Source of the DNA: a virus
Direction: 5' to 3' (one strand)
Virus record (IMG/VR): IMGVR_UViG_3300001460_006335
Location: 1 to 64,000 of that record
Length of the DNA: 64,000 nucleotides
Position numbers and translations under genes: made by a program. Of the stretch, positions 30,037 through 38,899 are shown piece after piece. The stretch's first letter is position 1; each line of letters opens with the position of its first letter. A model generated the notes under the pieces. That model saw nothing but the letters and a program-made list of their open reading frames with translations, was not told the origin of the DNA and did not search any database.

Positions 30037-32076
30037 TTAACCTAAATATTTTGTCATAAACATTTTAGGCATTTCGTGATAATCTTTAATATCTAAAAAA
30101 TCATGTAAGCCATTTGATGTTTGTATGTCTTTTAGGAATCTACTCTTAACCATTGGTTTTACGTTTTGAGCTGTTGCCATCATTCTTAAGACTCTAGCTT
30201 GTTGTGCAGAAACTGGAAGAGATTTCCCATCATCAGTTTTCACTGCTTTAACAGGGTTAGGACTACTTTGACTATCTATAACTTTTCCTAGTTGATCAAA
30301 CATAGGTGGTTCTTTAAATCCAGCCTCGTCGTTATCTTGATCGAGTTCTTTACCTAAATCTTTCAAACCAAAGTCATCAAAACTTCCTTCTTCCAGTCCT
30401 GCGTTCATTCTCATTTTATATGTTTCAAATGCATGGCCTAGACGTTCTATGAATCGACTTGCGTTTCTTACGTATTGTTCGCCGTAATCTTTTTCAATTG
30501 CTGTTAATACTGCTGTTTCGCCTTTTGGAAATTGTCCAGTCTGTACGTCAAAATGACTCATTATATATTCGCCTATAGGTGTCTTATCTTTTTCAATTAC
30601 AATATCATCTTCATCTGAATCTGGGTGGTCAACCTTGTCGCCTTTTGTTGCGCCTTTCATCTTTGCTTTTCTTACAGCGTCACCGTATGCGTTACCTTCT
30701 TCTGTTTCCATTATGTCAGGAACACCGTTTCCGTTTTTATCCTTCCACCAGCTACCTGATTCGTCATCACAATCATGTTTACAATTACAATCATCTTGTC
30801 TTACGTGCATTTGGCAACCGCAATCTTCACAAAAATAATTTTTATATCCTGTCATGTATCTTTCTGATAAGGTTTGTGTTTCACTAAATTGACCCATCAT
30901 TTTTTCAAAAAAGTTTTCTAAATCTTCATCGTAACTTTTGGAATCGTTTACTTTATGACAGCTATTGCCTTTTCCTCTACGATATCCTTTCCAACATACT
31001 TTGCCATGTGAACCTTTTTTCTTTTCTTCTGATACTGCTGACCAATTAGCATTTCCGCAATCTTCGCATATAGAATCATCTATCTCGTCTAAAATATCCT
31101 CTGGCATAATTGAAACAGTTTGCATTTCGCCTATTAGGTTATATATGTATGGAAATACATCTTTAAGTTCTTCGTTAAATTGTTTAATAGTAAGCTGATC
31201 TATCCAATTTTCTGCAACATCAACAGGTACATCTTTTACATTTGTTGGTGAAAAGCTTTCAAATGTTTCTTTATAGTAATTTGGTTTTTGTAAATTTTGT
31301 ATTTCTTTTTTAATAGAAACTGTTCTGTCTTTTACAATGCCTGTATATTCTTGCAAAGTTTCTGCCATTACTGTACTACGATTTAAATACTGATTAAATT
31401 TTCTTAATTTTGAAAGTTCTTCACTAAGTCCTGTAATATACTTTCCAAAATCATCATATGGATTTCCGCCTTCTGAAACGTGCATAGCTAAAGCTCTTGC
31501 TCCGCTTAAATGTTTAAAAGGATACTTGAATTTTTCGCCTTCATTATTTTCAATAAAAATAAAGCCTATTTTTTTATTACGGCTTTCGTCTTCACCTAAT
31601 GATGCATTATGTTTTATTGAAAGTTTTGCACTTCCAATTTTTTGGAAACTTGTTTTATGAGTTCCATACATTTTTGATTCTGACATTGTATTATCTCCAG
31701 GACGATTATTTGCTAAAAATTTGTAGTCTCTTTTTTGTAAATTTGATCTATTAACATCTCTTACTTCAAATTTAAGTAACCTTTTTTTACTAAAGTGTCT
31801 CATATCTTTTAAAAATGAAAACCAACTATCTTTACCAATACCGTAGTTTTCGTCTATTATATCTTTATTGTATATTATAGTAACTCCGCTATCTTCGTCT
31901 AAGCTAACACTTACTTTACCTAAGGTATTTTCTTGCACTCCAAAATCAAAGTCAAAAAATCTTGCTTCTTTTGGCGTGTTGGTTATGTCTCCATTTTCGT
32001 CACCTATTACAAGGTTAGAAAATCGACTCTTAACTGAATTGAACAGTTGTTCTGCTATTAAATCTAAATTCAACAT
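30037..32076 (-). CDS. Large virion-associated protein with Cys clusters (679 aa)
   Basis: I do not recognise the family, but large proteins next to gp17 are common in marine T4-like phages. Residues 1-250 are beta-rich with a basic middle (FLKDMRHFSKKRLLKFEVRD). Cys clusters follow: CEDCGNANW with CWKGYRRGKGNSC, and further on CEDCGCQMHVRQDDCNCKHDC (about 415-435), looking like zinc-ribbon pieces. DKNGNGVPDIMETEEG is an EF-hand-like calcium loop. The C-terminus (ARVLRMMATAQNVKPMVKSRFLKDIQ) is helical. It starts 11 bases after the gp17 stop and lacks a ribosome site; a GATAAATA box lies 8 bases before the ATG. Portal-proximal structural or packaging role is inferred. Confidence 0.6.
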   Translation of the reverse strand: MLNLDLIAEQLFNSVKSRFSNLVIGDENGDITNTPKEARFFDFDFGVQENTLGKVSVSLDEDSGVTIIYNKDIIDENYGIGKDSWFSFLKDMRHFSKKRLLKFEVRDVNRSNLQKRDYKFLANNRPGDNTMSESKMYGTHKTSFQKIGSAKLSIKHNASLGEDESRNKKIGFIFIENNEGEKFKYPFKHLSGARALAMHVSEGGNPYDDFGKYITGLSEELSKLRKFNQYLNRSTVMAETLQEYTGIVKDRTVSIKKEIQNLQKPNYYKETFESFSPTNVKDVPVDVAENWIDQLTIKQFNEELKDVFPYIYNLIGEMQTVSIMPEDILDEIDDSICEDCGNANWSAVSEEKKKGSHGKVCWKGYRRGKGNSCHKVNDSKSYDEDLENFFEKMMGQFSETQTLSERYMTGYKNYFCEDCGCQMHVRQDDCNCKHDCDDESGSWWKDKNGNGVPDIMETEEGNAYGDAVRKAKMKGATKGDKVDHPDSDEDDIVIEKDKTPIGEYIMSHFDVQTGQFPKGETAVLTAIEKDYGEQYVRNASRFIERLGHAFETYKMRMNAGLEEGSFDDFGLKDLGKELDQDNDEAGFKEPPMFDQLGKVIDSQSSPNPVKAVKTDDGKSLPVSAQQARVLRMMATAQNVKPMVKSRFLKDIQTSNGLHDFLDIKDYHEMPKMFMTKYLG

Positions 32077-32087
32077 ATTAATATTAT

Positions 32088-33674
32088 TTATCCATAATTG
32101 CTAGATACAAAGATTGGCATTGGAGTTTCGTAATCGCCTATTTCCTCGGCTTGTGTAAATGTATTATACACATCTGGGTTCCAATCTCTCATAACAGTTA
32201 TAATCCGTAGAGTTAATATCAACGCACTAACTAAGTCATCAGTAGCGCCAGGCTTTGCTTTGAATGAACTACCTATTGATACAAATGCTTTTAATTCACT
32301 TACTAATGGTTTACTTCGGATAATTAATTTATCATTCTCAACCATTGTTTTTAATCTTGCACAAGAACTTGTTTTGCTTCCATGTGTAGTATTAAATCCT
32401 TTTCGAAACTTCCTCACATGGCCTTTTCTAATAGGTTCACTAATAAAAAGTCCTGGTATATTTTCTTCCCCAAAATCCTGTATAACAATTAATGCCGCTT
32501 CTCCAATACCATTATTTTCTACACTCCAGTAAATATTTGCACCTTCGTTTCTACAAGTTTCTGCTATATATGTGCAAATATCTTTCATTACACGTATTTG
32601 CCCGGGGATACCTGTAACATTATGTTGCCATTCGGCAACTTGTTCGTATGTAGGAAGTTCTACTACTTGTATAGCCGCAAAGTCTCCTCCTGTACCCATA
32701 GATGGATCTAATGCTACTGTATAACTTTTGTCTGGATCAGGAGTTTTATACCAACGTACTTGACCCATATTCATTTTAGGTATTACACCTTCCATTTGTG
32801 CAAGTTTTAAGCTGTTAATTAAAGTTTCATCAAATACTAAAAATTCACAACCGTATTCTCTTCTAAATTTTTCTTCACCTATACGCCCTAGTTCATCAAC
32901 TTTCCATTTTTCATCTCTATCCGGATGTTCATCCCAATAGCTTCTAAAACTATGAAATCCGTTAATTCCTACATCACGCTCATTTCCATTTTCATCAAAC
33001 TTTTGTTCAGCTTGTTTCCAAATAGTTGCAAATGTATCTTCATCTGAATTTGGTGTACTTGTAATAATTGCTCGACCACCTGTTGCTAGAGTTGGTGATA
33101 TAGAAGTCCAAAATTCTTCAGCAATATTAGGCATAACAAACGCAAACTCGTCACAGTATAATAATGAAATAGATAAACCACGTCCTGTTGTTCCTGTTGT
33201 TGTTTGACTTATAATCCTTGATCCATTTTCAAACTCAACAGATCCTTTGTTATAACTGGTTACGCCTGCTCTTATATAATCAGGACAAAGTTCATATACA
33301 TATCTGATACGTGCCATAATTTCTTGGGCACCTGTATATTTGTGTGCGGCAATTAGAATAGTTTGATCAGGATTAAACATAGCATACCAACACAAATATA
33401 TTGCGGCACAAGTTGTTTTACCTGTTTGCCTTGGCATCATATTAATGTTAAACCTATGATTATGATAGCTTTGCATAAGTCTATCTTGGTATTCATACGA
33501 ATCAAATAATAGTTTACCCTCGACAGGATGTTGAATATAGGCAAACTTACTTGCAAAATAAACATAGCCTGTTTCAGGATCCATACACTTCATCAAATCT
33601 TCTACTTGATCATTTGTATATGTTTCTTGCTGATTTGCTTTTTTGGTTAAAACACCATCTAAACTTTTACTCAT
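32088..33674 (-). CDS. 17: Terminase large subunit (T4 gp17)
   Basis: The 528-residue protein is the packaging motor ATPase and nuclease. N-terminal ATPase: MMPRQTGKTTCAAIYL (79-94; Walker A with the terminase-type Arg), Walker B SLLYCDEFAFVMP (about 170), coupling motif ITSTPNSDEDTFA. C-terminal RNase H-like nuclease: VALDPSMGTGGDFAAIQVVEL (first catalytic Asp), YWSVENNGIGEAAL, and a late KPGATDDLVSALIL with the last Asp. Length is a little below T4 gp17 (610). A strong terminator lies upstream, so its message probably starts nearby; TAAGTATTACT just before the ATG resembles a degenerate late box. Confidence 0.94.
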   Translation of the reverse strand: MSKSLDGVLTKKANQQETYTNDQVEDLMKCMDPETGYVYFASKFAYIQHPVEGKLLFDSYEYQDRLMQSYHNHRFNINMMPRQTGKTTCAAIYLCWYAMFNPDQTILIAAHKYTGAQEIMARIRYVYELCPDYIRAGVTSYNKGSVEFENGSRIISQTTTGTTGRGLSISLLYCDEFAFVMPNIAEEFWTSISPTLATGGRAIITSTPNSDEDTFATIWKQAEQKFDENGNERDVGINGFHSFRSYWDEHPDRDEKWKVDELGRIGEEKFRREYGCEFLVFDETLINSLKLAQMEGVIPKMNMGQVRWYKTPDPDKSYTVALDPSMGTGGDFAAIQVVELPTYEQVAEWQHNVTGIPGQIRVMKDICTYIAETCRNEGANIYWSVENNGIGEAALIVIQDFGEENIPGLFISEPIRKGHVRKFRKGFNTTHGSKTSSCARLKTMVENDKLIIRSKPLVSELKAFVSIGSSFKAKPGATDDLVSALILTLRIITVMRDWNPDVYNTFTQAEEIGDYETPMPIFVSSNYG

Positions 33675-33687
33675 AGTAATACTTAGT

Positions 33688-33714
33688 CAAAAAAATAGCA
33701 CCCGTAAGTGCTAT
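33688..33714 (-). terminator. Strong rho-independent terminator
   Basis: On the minus strand ATAGCAC (33714-33708) pairs with GTGCTAT (33701-33695) around a 6-base loop and runs into a T-tract of seven bases. It lies downstream of the 532-aa gene and 14 bases before the gp17 start, so it separates two late units. Confidence 0.85.
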
Positions 33715-33742
33715 TGAGTCTGGGGGATTATTGATTAACTAG

Positions 33743-35341
33743 TTACTTTTTGCCTGCAATAGCTTTCTGCAAGCCTGCTGGAAGTTTCTTTTGTTTTGCT
33801 GATAAGCCTTTTGAGTCTGAATCTTTTGAATCGCCTTTTTCTTTTGCGGCTTTTTTCATTGGTTCTTTTGTATTACCATCACCATCTATATCAGGAAAGT
33901 CTGGCTTTGCTTTTTTCTCAGCTAGTGCGTTCAACAGTGTATTTTTTATAGATGCTTCTGTATTCATTGGGTTATCACCGCCTGATGTTGCTTTATATGA
34001 CTTTTTAACTTTGTGCAAATCATTACCAGCTGGTACACTTGCACTAACATTATTCATATATTTTTCATCTGGTTCAGTTGACGCATCAGGAAAATTACCA
34101 TCATAGTCTTCTGCTTCATCTTCAGTTGACATCATATGAATCATATCTCCCATAGATGGAGACCCTTGTGGCTCCATTGACATACGTGGGCTTATGTCAT
34201 CTGGTCCTACTTCTTTTGCACCAGAAGCTCCTGCCAATTGCATCATGCGTATTAGATCATCAACTGATCCGGATATTGTAACTTTTCCATCTGAGCCCAT
34301 ATCCATGCCTTCTGTGCCTTCCATGCCGCACTCGTTTGTGGTTTCGTTCATGGTGTTCTCCTTATTGTTTATTGATTCTGCATTTGATGTAGCTTTTGTA
34401 GTGTCTACAGTCCATTCAATGCCCATATCCTCTAAATGATCAATAACAGGCTTTATATCATCATCATTTAATTCGCTATCAATTCTTGTCCATAGCGGAG
34501 CAGATTGTCTACTAATCTTTCTTTTAGTAGAACCAAGTGTTGCGGCATCTAGTAATATTCTTCTAAATGCTTCGCTGACTTGATTCCAATCTGCTTGTGT
34601 TTGTATTTGTTCAATTGACGAAATTATATCGGCTTCTGTTGTGCCTATTCCGTCTACTGCATCATACAACACTTGTGCAATCGAAGAATGATTTATATCG
34701 CTTGTTTGTTCTTGATCTTTTTCAGCATCAGTATTTGGGCTATTATCTTGTCCAGCACCATCGCCTTGTGGTTCACTCTTTGGTAGTGCTTCGTCACCGC
34801 CTGGTCCTGTTGGTAGTTCGTTATTGCCATCTGGACCTGTCATTTTTGAATAATTCTGATCAAGTCCACTTAAATCAACATTATTAACATTAAGGCGTAA
34901 CGCATTCATCATTTGCAAACCAAGTTTATTATTTTTTGGATCGTACTGCACATTATTACCTTTGTAATGTTCGAAATCAGCTTGTCCAGGTCCTGAGGAA
35001 TTGCCTTTATGTTTTGTTAAACCAATTTTAGCATATTTACTACCATTTGTAATAATTGCTTTACCTTGTTCACGACCATACCCGTTTGGTTGAGGAACAA
35101 CTGCTTTCCATTTGGCTTTTGGTGCGGCCTTTGGTGCGGCGTCTAATCCACCTTTGTCTTTGTCTTTATTTCCACTGATAGCTTTTTCTAAGGCGTCAAT
35201 TCTTTTTTGCATTTCAGCACCTAGTTCTTTATCGTCGGGGTACATTTTCAAAGCATTTTTTAATGTTTGAATCATTTGTTTTGCCGCATCTATTTGCTCT
35301 TTTGGCAAGCTTTCTTTAATTGCGATTTCTTTAATTATCAT
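33743..35341 (-). CDS. Virion-associated protein, probable in-frame fusion (532 aa)
   Basis: The protein has two unlike halves. Residues 1-330 begin with a helix (EIAIKESLPKEQIDAAKQMIQTLKN), then a Gly/Asn/Pro/Asp-rich region including LPTGPGGDEALPKSE, then a helical domain (TEADIISSIEQIQTQADWNQVSEAFRRIL). Residues 331-532 begin MNETTNECGMEG, with VTISGSVDDLIRMMQLAGASG, an EF-hand-like PDIDGDGNTKEP loop and a basic tail. The second half has its own strong ribosome site (see 34349-34363), and proteins like it are usually separate in marine T4-like phages. I see no enzymatic motif; a head or neck accessory role is likely. A strong terminator follows. Confidence 0.65.
   Translation of the reverse strand: MIIKEIAIKESLPKEQIDAAKQMIQTLKNALKMYPDDKELGAEMQKRIDALEKAISGNKDKDKGGLDAAPKAAPKAKWKAVVPQPNGYGREQGKAIITNGSKYAKIGLTKHKGNSSGPGQADFEHYKGNNVQYDPKNNKLGLQMMNALRLNVNNVDLSGLDQNYSKMTGPDGNNELPTGPGGDEALPKSEPQGDGAGQDNSPNTDAEKDQEQTSDINHSSIAQVLYDAVDGIGTTEADIISSIEQIQTQADWNQVSEAFRRILLDAATLGSTKRKISRQSAPLWTRIDSELNDDDIKPVIDHLEDMGIEWTVDTTKATSNAESINNKENTMNETTNECGMEGTEGMDMGSDGKVTISGSVDDLIRMMQLAGASGAKEVGPDDISPRMSMEPQGSPSMGDMIHMMSTEDEAEDYDGNFPDASTEPDEKYMNNVSASVPAGNDLHKVKKSYKATSGGDNPMNTEASIKNTLLNALAEKKAKPDFPDIDGDGNTKEPMKKAAKEKGDSKDSDSKGLSAKQKKLPAGLQKAIAGKK
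34349..34363 (-). promoter_or_regulatory. Internal ribosome site and start within 532-aa gene
   Basis: On the minus strand AAGGAG (34363-34358) precedes ATG (34351-34349) by exactly 6 bases, in frame with the surrounding gene. Initiation here would give a 202-residue protein (33743-34351) identical to the C-terminal part. The spacing is as good as any true start in the window. Confidence 0.65.
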
Positions 35342-35342
35342 A

Positions 35343-36365
35343 TTAGCTCCCGTACTTACTTAACCAACTGTCAACATCTGGTAACACTCGTTGACGCAAT
35401 CTTAGTCTACTAGGTGCAGTACTACCTTTTGGTCTATTTGGATTTGGTTCTGCTAATCCTGCGGCTCTTCTTGCGGCTGGATCTGTAATGCCTTTTTGTG
35501 CTTGTTTCTCTCTTTCAGCATCTATAGCATCTAAATCTCTAGGTTTTACTAATCCAAGCTGTTTAGCATCTGGTGCTTGATCAACATATGCTTTTGTTCC
35601 ATCTGGATCTACTTGCGTAGCTTTAGCTGTTGGTCTTGCTTTTGGTTTTACTTTAGCCAATTTTAATGCGGCTCTAGTATTTGGTCCAACAATACCATCA
35701 ACTTTTAATGGCTTACCTTTTAGTATTGCAGATTTTTGAAAGTCCATTACTGCTTTTTCAGTACCGCTTCCAAAGATACCATCAGCGGTAATACCTAGCT
35801 GTGCTTGTATAGCTTTAACTTCAGCGCCTCTACTACCTTTACGTAGTAAGTTACTTGTTCCTGCTTTTCCTGCTGGTTTTGCATCTGGGTTTTTCCAACT
35901 TTGTGCTGGTGCTTTGCCTACTTGATTAGAAGGTGCATTCTTAAAGTTTTCTCCTTGACGATAAGAAATTTTTCTTCCGCCTTTAACAATACCTTTTATT
36001 GTTGCTGGGTTCCATTTACCAAAAAATCCTTCGCCGGAAGGATTACCATTCCATCTAACTATTTCTTTACCGCCGACAGCCATTCCGTCGCGTCCAGTTT
36101 TTGGTTTTTGAAAGTAAAGATTACCATCAGGGGCGTGCATAATCATATTGCCACCACCAGGTCCTCCATAGTGTGTTGGAATAAATGTTGTTGGTACAGC
36201 TTCGCTTACGATTGCTTCTTTTTTAGCTGTCTTTGCGGCATTTTTCCAGTCTTGGCTTGAAGGAGCATCTGGGTGATCAGCATCTCTACTTGTGCCGGCT
36301 TTCTTACGCTTGTTTACGTTGTAGTATAAGCCTTTAGACTTTTCATTAATTTCTTTTATTCTCAT
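35343..36365 (-). CDS. Peptidoglycan-binding-domain virion protein
   Basis: With the ATG at 36365 (MRIKEINEKSKGLYYNVNKRKKAG; GGAG 7 bases upstream) the protein has 340 residues. The middle (about 173-240) is a peptidoglycan-binding domain 1: NLLRKGSRGAEVKAIQAQLG, TADGIFGSGTEKAVMDFQ and VDGIVGPNTRAALK. Before it lies a Gly/Pro-rich region with NLYFQKPKTG; after it come Lys/Arg/Pro-rich segments. No hydrolase residues are visible, so it may anchor a virion part to the cell wall rather than cut it. It sits between probable terminase small-subunit-type genes and the 532-aa gene; its stop is followed immediately by the next ATG. Confidence 0.75.
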   Translation of the reverse strand: MRIKEINEKSKGLYYNVNKRKKAGTSRDADHPDAPSSQDWKNAAKTAKKEAIVSEAVPTTFIPTHYGGPGGGNMIMHAPDGNLYFQKPKTGRDGMAVGGKEIVRWNGNPSGEGFFGKWNPATIKGIVKGGRKISYRQGENFKNAPSNQVGKAPAQSWKNPDAKPAGKAGTSNLLRKGSRGAEVKAIQAQLGITADGIFGSGTEKAVMDFQKSAILKGKPLKVDGIVGPNTRAALKLAKVKPKARPTAKATQVDPDGTKAYVDQAPDAKQLGLVKPRDLDAIDAEREKQAQKGITDPAARRAAGLAEPNPNRPKGSTAPSRLRLRQRVLPDVDSWLSKYGS

Positions 36366-36366
36366 A

Positions 36367-36927
36367 TCATGCTCCTGCAATGGTGCTTTTTGTATTTTCT
36401 ACATCACCAATGTCTTTGCTTTCTCCTTGCGGAGCACCATCTAACGGGTCGTTATCTCTTTCTTTACGTGCAGTTTCTAATTCTTTTAACAAGTCCATAA
36501 CTCTATTAACACCTGAGTCTTGTTGTGCTGATTCTCCGCCCATGTCTTCCTGGGTTAGTTTTGCAGTATATTCCTCTTCAGATTTTTCTTGCTGATATAA
36601 TTCTTGAGGTTCATTTGGATTACGTACAATAATATGACTCTGTGGTACATCACAGCATGATCCAATATATTCTTGTAATACTTGTACAGTGGTTGGATAT
36701 GTACAGGTTACTTCATAATAGTGTACTTCTGTATTTTCTAACTGTGGAAAATCTAACGGACGTTCTTGTATTGGTGTCTTTTTACCTGCTGACATTTTTG
36801 TACAACCAAATTTCTGCAAGCATCTTTCTATCATATCTTCACAATTATCAGGCAAATTACCCGCTATTCCAATTTTAAAATCATAAGTCTTTTTAGACTC
36901 TTGTAAATAATCAGCAAATTCTTTCAT
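36367..36927 (-). CDS. Virion-associated hypothetical protein (186 aa)
   Basis: An alpha/beta N-terminal domain (DFKIGIAGNLPDNCEDMIERCLQKFG, VHYYEVTCTYPTTVQVLQEYIGSCCDVPQSHIIVRNPNEP) resembles a small ferredoxin-like fold. It is followed by an acidic, Gln/Glu/Asp-rich tail (about 110-186) with a helix (NRVMDLLKELETARKERDND). The order, compact domain plus acidic tail, recalls prohead core components, but no family can be named. A GATAAATA late box lies 28 bases upstream and AGGA before the ATG, supporting late expression. Stop and next start overlap closely. Confidence 0.62.
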   Translation of the reverse strand: MKEFADYLQESKKTYDFKIGIAGNLPDNCEDMIERCLQKFGCTKMSAGKKTPIQERPLDFPQLENTEVHYYEVTCTYPTTVQVLQEYIGSCCDVPQSHIIVRNPNEPQELYQQEKSEEEYTAKLTQEDMGGESAQQDSGVNRVMDLLKELETARKERDNDPLDGAPQGESKDIGDVENTKSTIAGA

Positions 36928-36954
36928 TATAACATCCTAATTTAATGTATAGTA

Positions 36955-37440
36955 TTATTTATCTTTATCAAGGCCTTTTAGTCTTTCTAATAGACTATTT
37001 CTATCAGTGACTACATATCCTTCGCCACTTACTATTCCTTCAGATGTTCCACTATCTTTATCTAGTTTTTCCTTTTTTAATTGCAAATCAATCATTTTTA
37101 ATTTTTTATCTATTTTCGCAACTTTTGCATCTAACGTAGTTTTAAGCATATTACCTGCTACTTCAAAAACTCTTCCACTATAACGACTTTCTACATTCAT
37201 ACCTAAGTCCATTAAATCATCATAAGCTTGCATGGCTTTTCCTGCTACTTCATTTAATTCATCATCGGCCATTTGACCTAAACCTTTAACAGCTGGTAAT
37301 GCACTAGCAATTTTGTCAAACTCTGCTATGTCACGAAACGTGTCGCTTTGTTCTGTAATTGCTGTTTCTGCCTTTTTATCTGGTGTATTAGTTGTATCTG
37401 TATCAGCAATATTTAAAAGGTCTTCAAGTTTTTTTGTCAT
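36955..37440 (-). CDS. 16: Probable terminase small subunit (gp16-like)
   Basis: The 161-residue helical protein starts MTKKLEDLLNIAD, followed by a disordered Thr/Asp-rich stretch and a central helical hairpin: FDKIASALPAVKGLGQMADDELNEVAGKAMQAYDDLMDLGMNVESRYSGRVFEVAGNMLKTTLDAKVAKIDKKLKMIDLQLKKEKL. The layout and length match T4 gp16 (164), whose central coiled-coil hairpin forms rings that regulate gp17 and recognise DNA. Three genes separate it from gp17, whereas they are adjacent in T4. CTAAATAA, a late-type box, lies 26 bases upstream. The prediction rests on architecture more than on motifs. Confidence 0.58.
   Translation of the reverse strand: MTKKLEDLLNIADTDTTNTPDKKAETAITEQSDTFRDIAEFDKIASALPAVKGLGQMADDELNEVAGKAMQAYDDLMDLGMNVESRYSGRVFEVAGNMLKTTLDAKVAKIDKKLKMIDLQLKKEKLDKDSGTSEGIVSGEGYVVTDRNSLLERLKGLDKDK
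36956..36963 (-). promoter_or_regulatory. Late promoter box (GATAAATA)
   Basis: GATAAATA on the minus strand (36963-36956) followed by ATACTATAC, 28 bases before the ATG of the 186-aa gene, which has AGGA in between. It overlaps the stop codon of the preceding gene. Confidence 0.55.
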
Positions 37441-37465
37441 AAAAGTAATCCATTATATACTAGTA

Positions 37466-37473
37466 TTATTTAG
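37466..37473 (-). promoter_or_regulatory. Late promoter box (CTAAATAA)
   Basis: CTAAATAA on the minus strand (37473-37466) followed by TACTAG, 25 bases before the ATG of the gp16-like gene. The same box, with the same following A/T, precedes the sheath gene at 44359-44366. Confidence 0.5.
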
Positions 37474-38100
37474 TCAAATATTATTCAGCAGTGCATTTAT
37501 TTTTTGTTGGGCTGTATACACTGCACTAGTTCCAGCAGTGATCCAATGTGTATAATCTTTTAATTCTTGTTTGTTTTCTGTTTTAAGTTGCTGTTCACTT
37601 TTGTGTTGATATTGTGTTAGATTTTCTATTTGCCAAATATTCATTAGGTGATCTGTTGTAGGTGGATTGGTCAACATTATTTTTGCTTTTTCTACAACTT
37701 TTTGTGAGGCGTTAGATGTGAATATACTTGCTGACACTCCTCCTAAGTATCCTCTTTTTTGTCTTTGTATACGCCACTGTTCTACAGTAATTTTAGGAAA
37801 ATTTTGTTTCTTAACTGCTAAACAATTTATTTGTGTACAAAGTATATTTACTTTTTTGTAGTAGGGTAAACCTAGCCAACGCATTAAATAGAAATGTTCA
37901 CGTTTTGGATTAGATGGAAGCAAATGTGTAACATCTATACTTTCTACTTTGTAATCTTTACATTTTTGTAATGAGCTTTTGCTTGGTTTATATAAAGCAA
38001 TTACTTTATCATTATTATAAAATTTATTTAATTGCTTATTCCATAAATCAAAATAAAGATCAAAGTATACAGGATCAGCCGCACAATATATTATCATCAA
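37474..38100 (-). CDS. Hypothetical protein, possibly GT-like (208 aa)
   Basis: I do not recognise this protein. The N-terminus MMIIYCAADPVYFDLYFDLWNKQLNKFY and VIALYKPSKSSLQKCKDYK resembles the first Rossmann strand of glycosyltransferase A-type folds, but no DxD follows. Then come REHFYLMRWLGLPYYKKVNILCTQINCLAV, KITVEQWRIQRQKRGYLGGVSASIF and a Gln/Lys-rich helical end. It overlaps gp4 by 4 bases in a block of head-completion genes. Alternative: an assembly factor unrelated to sugars. Confidence 0.5.
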   Translation of the reverse strand: MMIIYCAADPVYFDLYFDLWNKQLNKFYNNDKVIALYKPSKSSLQKCKDYKVESIDVTHLLPSNPKREHFYLMRWLGLPYYKKVNILCTQINCLAVKKQNFPKITVEQWRIQRQKRGYLGGVSASIFTSNASQKVVEKAKIMLTNPPTTDHLMNIWQIENLTQYQHKSEQQLKTENKQELKDYTHWITAGTSAVYTAQQKINALLNNI

Positions 38101-38531
38101 CGTTTGCCTTGATGGAAAATATCTCCTTCATTTATAACTCTAAAGAATATACCTTTTTGTTTACTGTATGCCCTAGCCGCAGACCATTTTGCTTGGTTTA
38201 AAACATAATGTGCTTTATTATGTTGGCTGTTACCTATTTTCTTTAAATCAGTTTGGTTAGCTGGTTTAACTTCTATAAGTTCAACTTTTTGAGATCCATT
38301 TTTATCGTTATAAACAACAAAAAAATCAGGAACATAAACTGTATATTTTCCAGTAAATGGATTTCTATATGGTATTTTAATTGATTCACTTGCCCATTTA
38401 GATATATTAGGATTGTTATCACACATACGCATAAACGCCCATTCCCAACTACTTCTATATGTAGGGGAACGTCCACCTACATATTTGTCAGGGTTTTTCA
38501 GTGTATACTTTCCTTGAGCAAACCTTGCCAT
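38097..38531 (-). CDS. 4: Head completion nuclease (T4 gp4-like)
   Basis: The 144-residue protein matches the gp4/gp50 head-completion family: GKYTLKNPDKYVG, SPTYRSSWEWAFMRMCDNNPNISKWASESIKIPYRNP, YVPDFFVVYND and KVELIEVKPANQ. The PD (about D76) and E-x-K (about E91-K93) spacing is the PD-(D/E)xK nuclease core, and the W-E and Y-R-S-S-W-E segment fits the same family. In T4, gp4 is needed late in head maturation before tails attach. The start overlaps the previous stop (TAATG) and the end overlaps the next gene (ATGA). Confidence 0.85.
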   Translation of the reverse strand: MARFAQGKYTLKNPDKYVGGRSPTYRSSWEWAFMRMCDNNPNISKWASESIKIPYRNPFTGKYTVYVPDFFVVYNDKNGSQKVELIEVKPANQTDLKKIGNSQHNKAHYVLNQAKWSAARAYSKQKGIFFRVINEGDIFHQGKR

Positions 38532-38899
38532 TATAATAAAATATTTCTTTGTTCTTTGCTAGGATTTTGAGGTTCTACTTTAAAACCTAATTGACTTGAT
38601 TTACTTCTATTTACATTAAGTATAGTAGTAACTAATCTACTTAATTGAACTTCATCCAATCCACGGAGAGTGTCAAGAATAGTATATACTGGAGTGCCTT
38701 CTAACTTAGCCTGTTGTAGTATAGCCACACTAGTTGATACGGCACTAGATTTTCCAAATCCTCTTTTTTCAAAAAATCCTACACAACTGTCTACTTCGTT
38801 TGATGTAAAATTTACTTGTTTAGAAAAGTACTTATTATAAAATTCTTTAACTTCTCCTGCACTATCAGTATTTGCTAGGGTACTAGTAACATCTGTCAT
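38531..38899 (-). CDS. Conserved-type head/neck-region hypothetical protein (122 aa)
   Basis: A helical protein: EVKEFYNKYFSKQVNFTSNEVDSCVGFFEKRGFGKSSAVSTSVAILQQAKLEGTPVYTILDTLRGLDEVQLSRLVTTILNVNRSK, then a short polar end. This unnamed family is regularly found between the tail-tube-like gene and gp4 in marine T4-like phages, which suggests a virion or assembly role, but I cannot name it. The start overlaps the previous stop by 4 bases and the stop overlaps gp4, consistent with equal-level expression. Length and composition look complete. Confidence 0.7.
   Translation of the reverse strand: MTDVTSTLANTDSAGEVKEFYNKYFSKQVNFTSNEVDSCVGFFEKRGFGKSSAVSTSVAILQQAKLEGTPVYTILDTLRGLDEVQLSRLVTTILNVNRSKSSQLGFKVEPQNPSKEQRNILL

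Noticed and set aside
32085-32092. Late promoter for the 679-aa gene annotated as a feature
   Set aside because: GATAAATA overlaps the gp17 stop codon and reads partly as coding sequence; kept only as one case in the leaderless-start observation.
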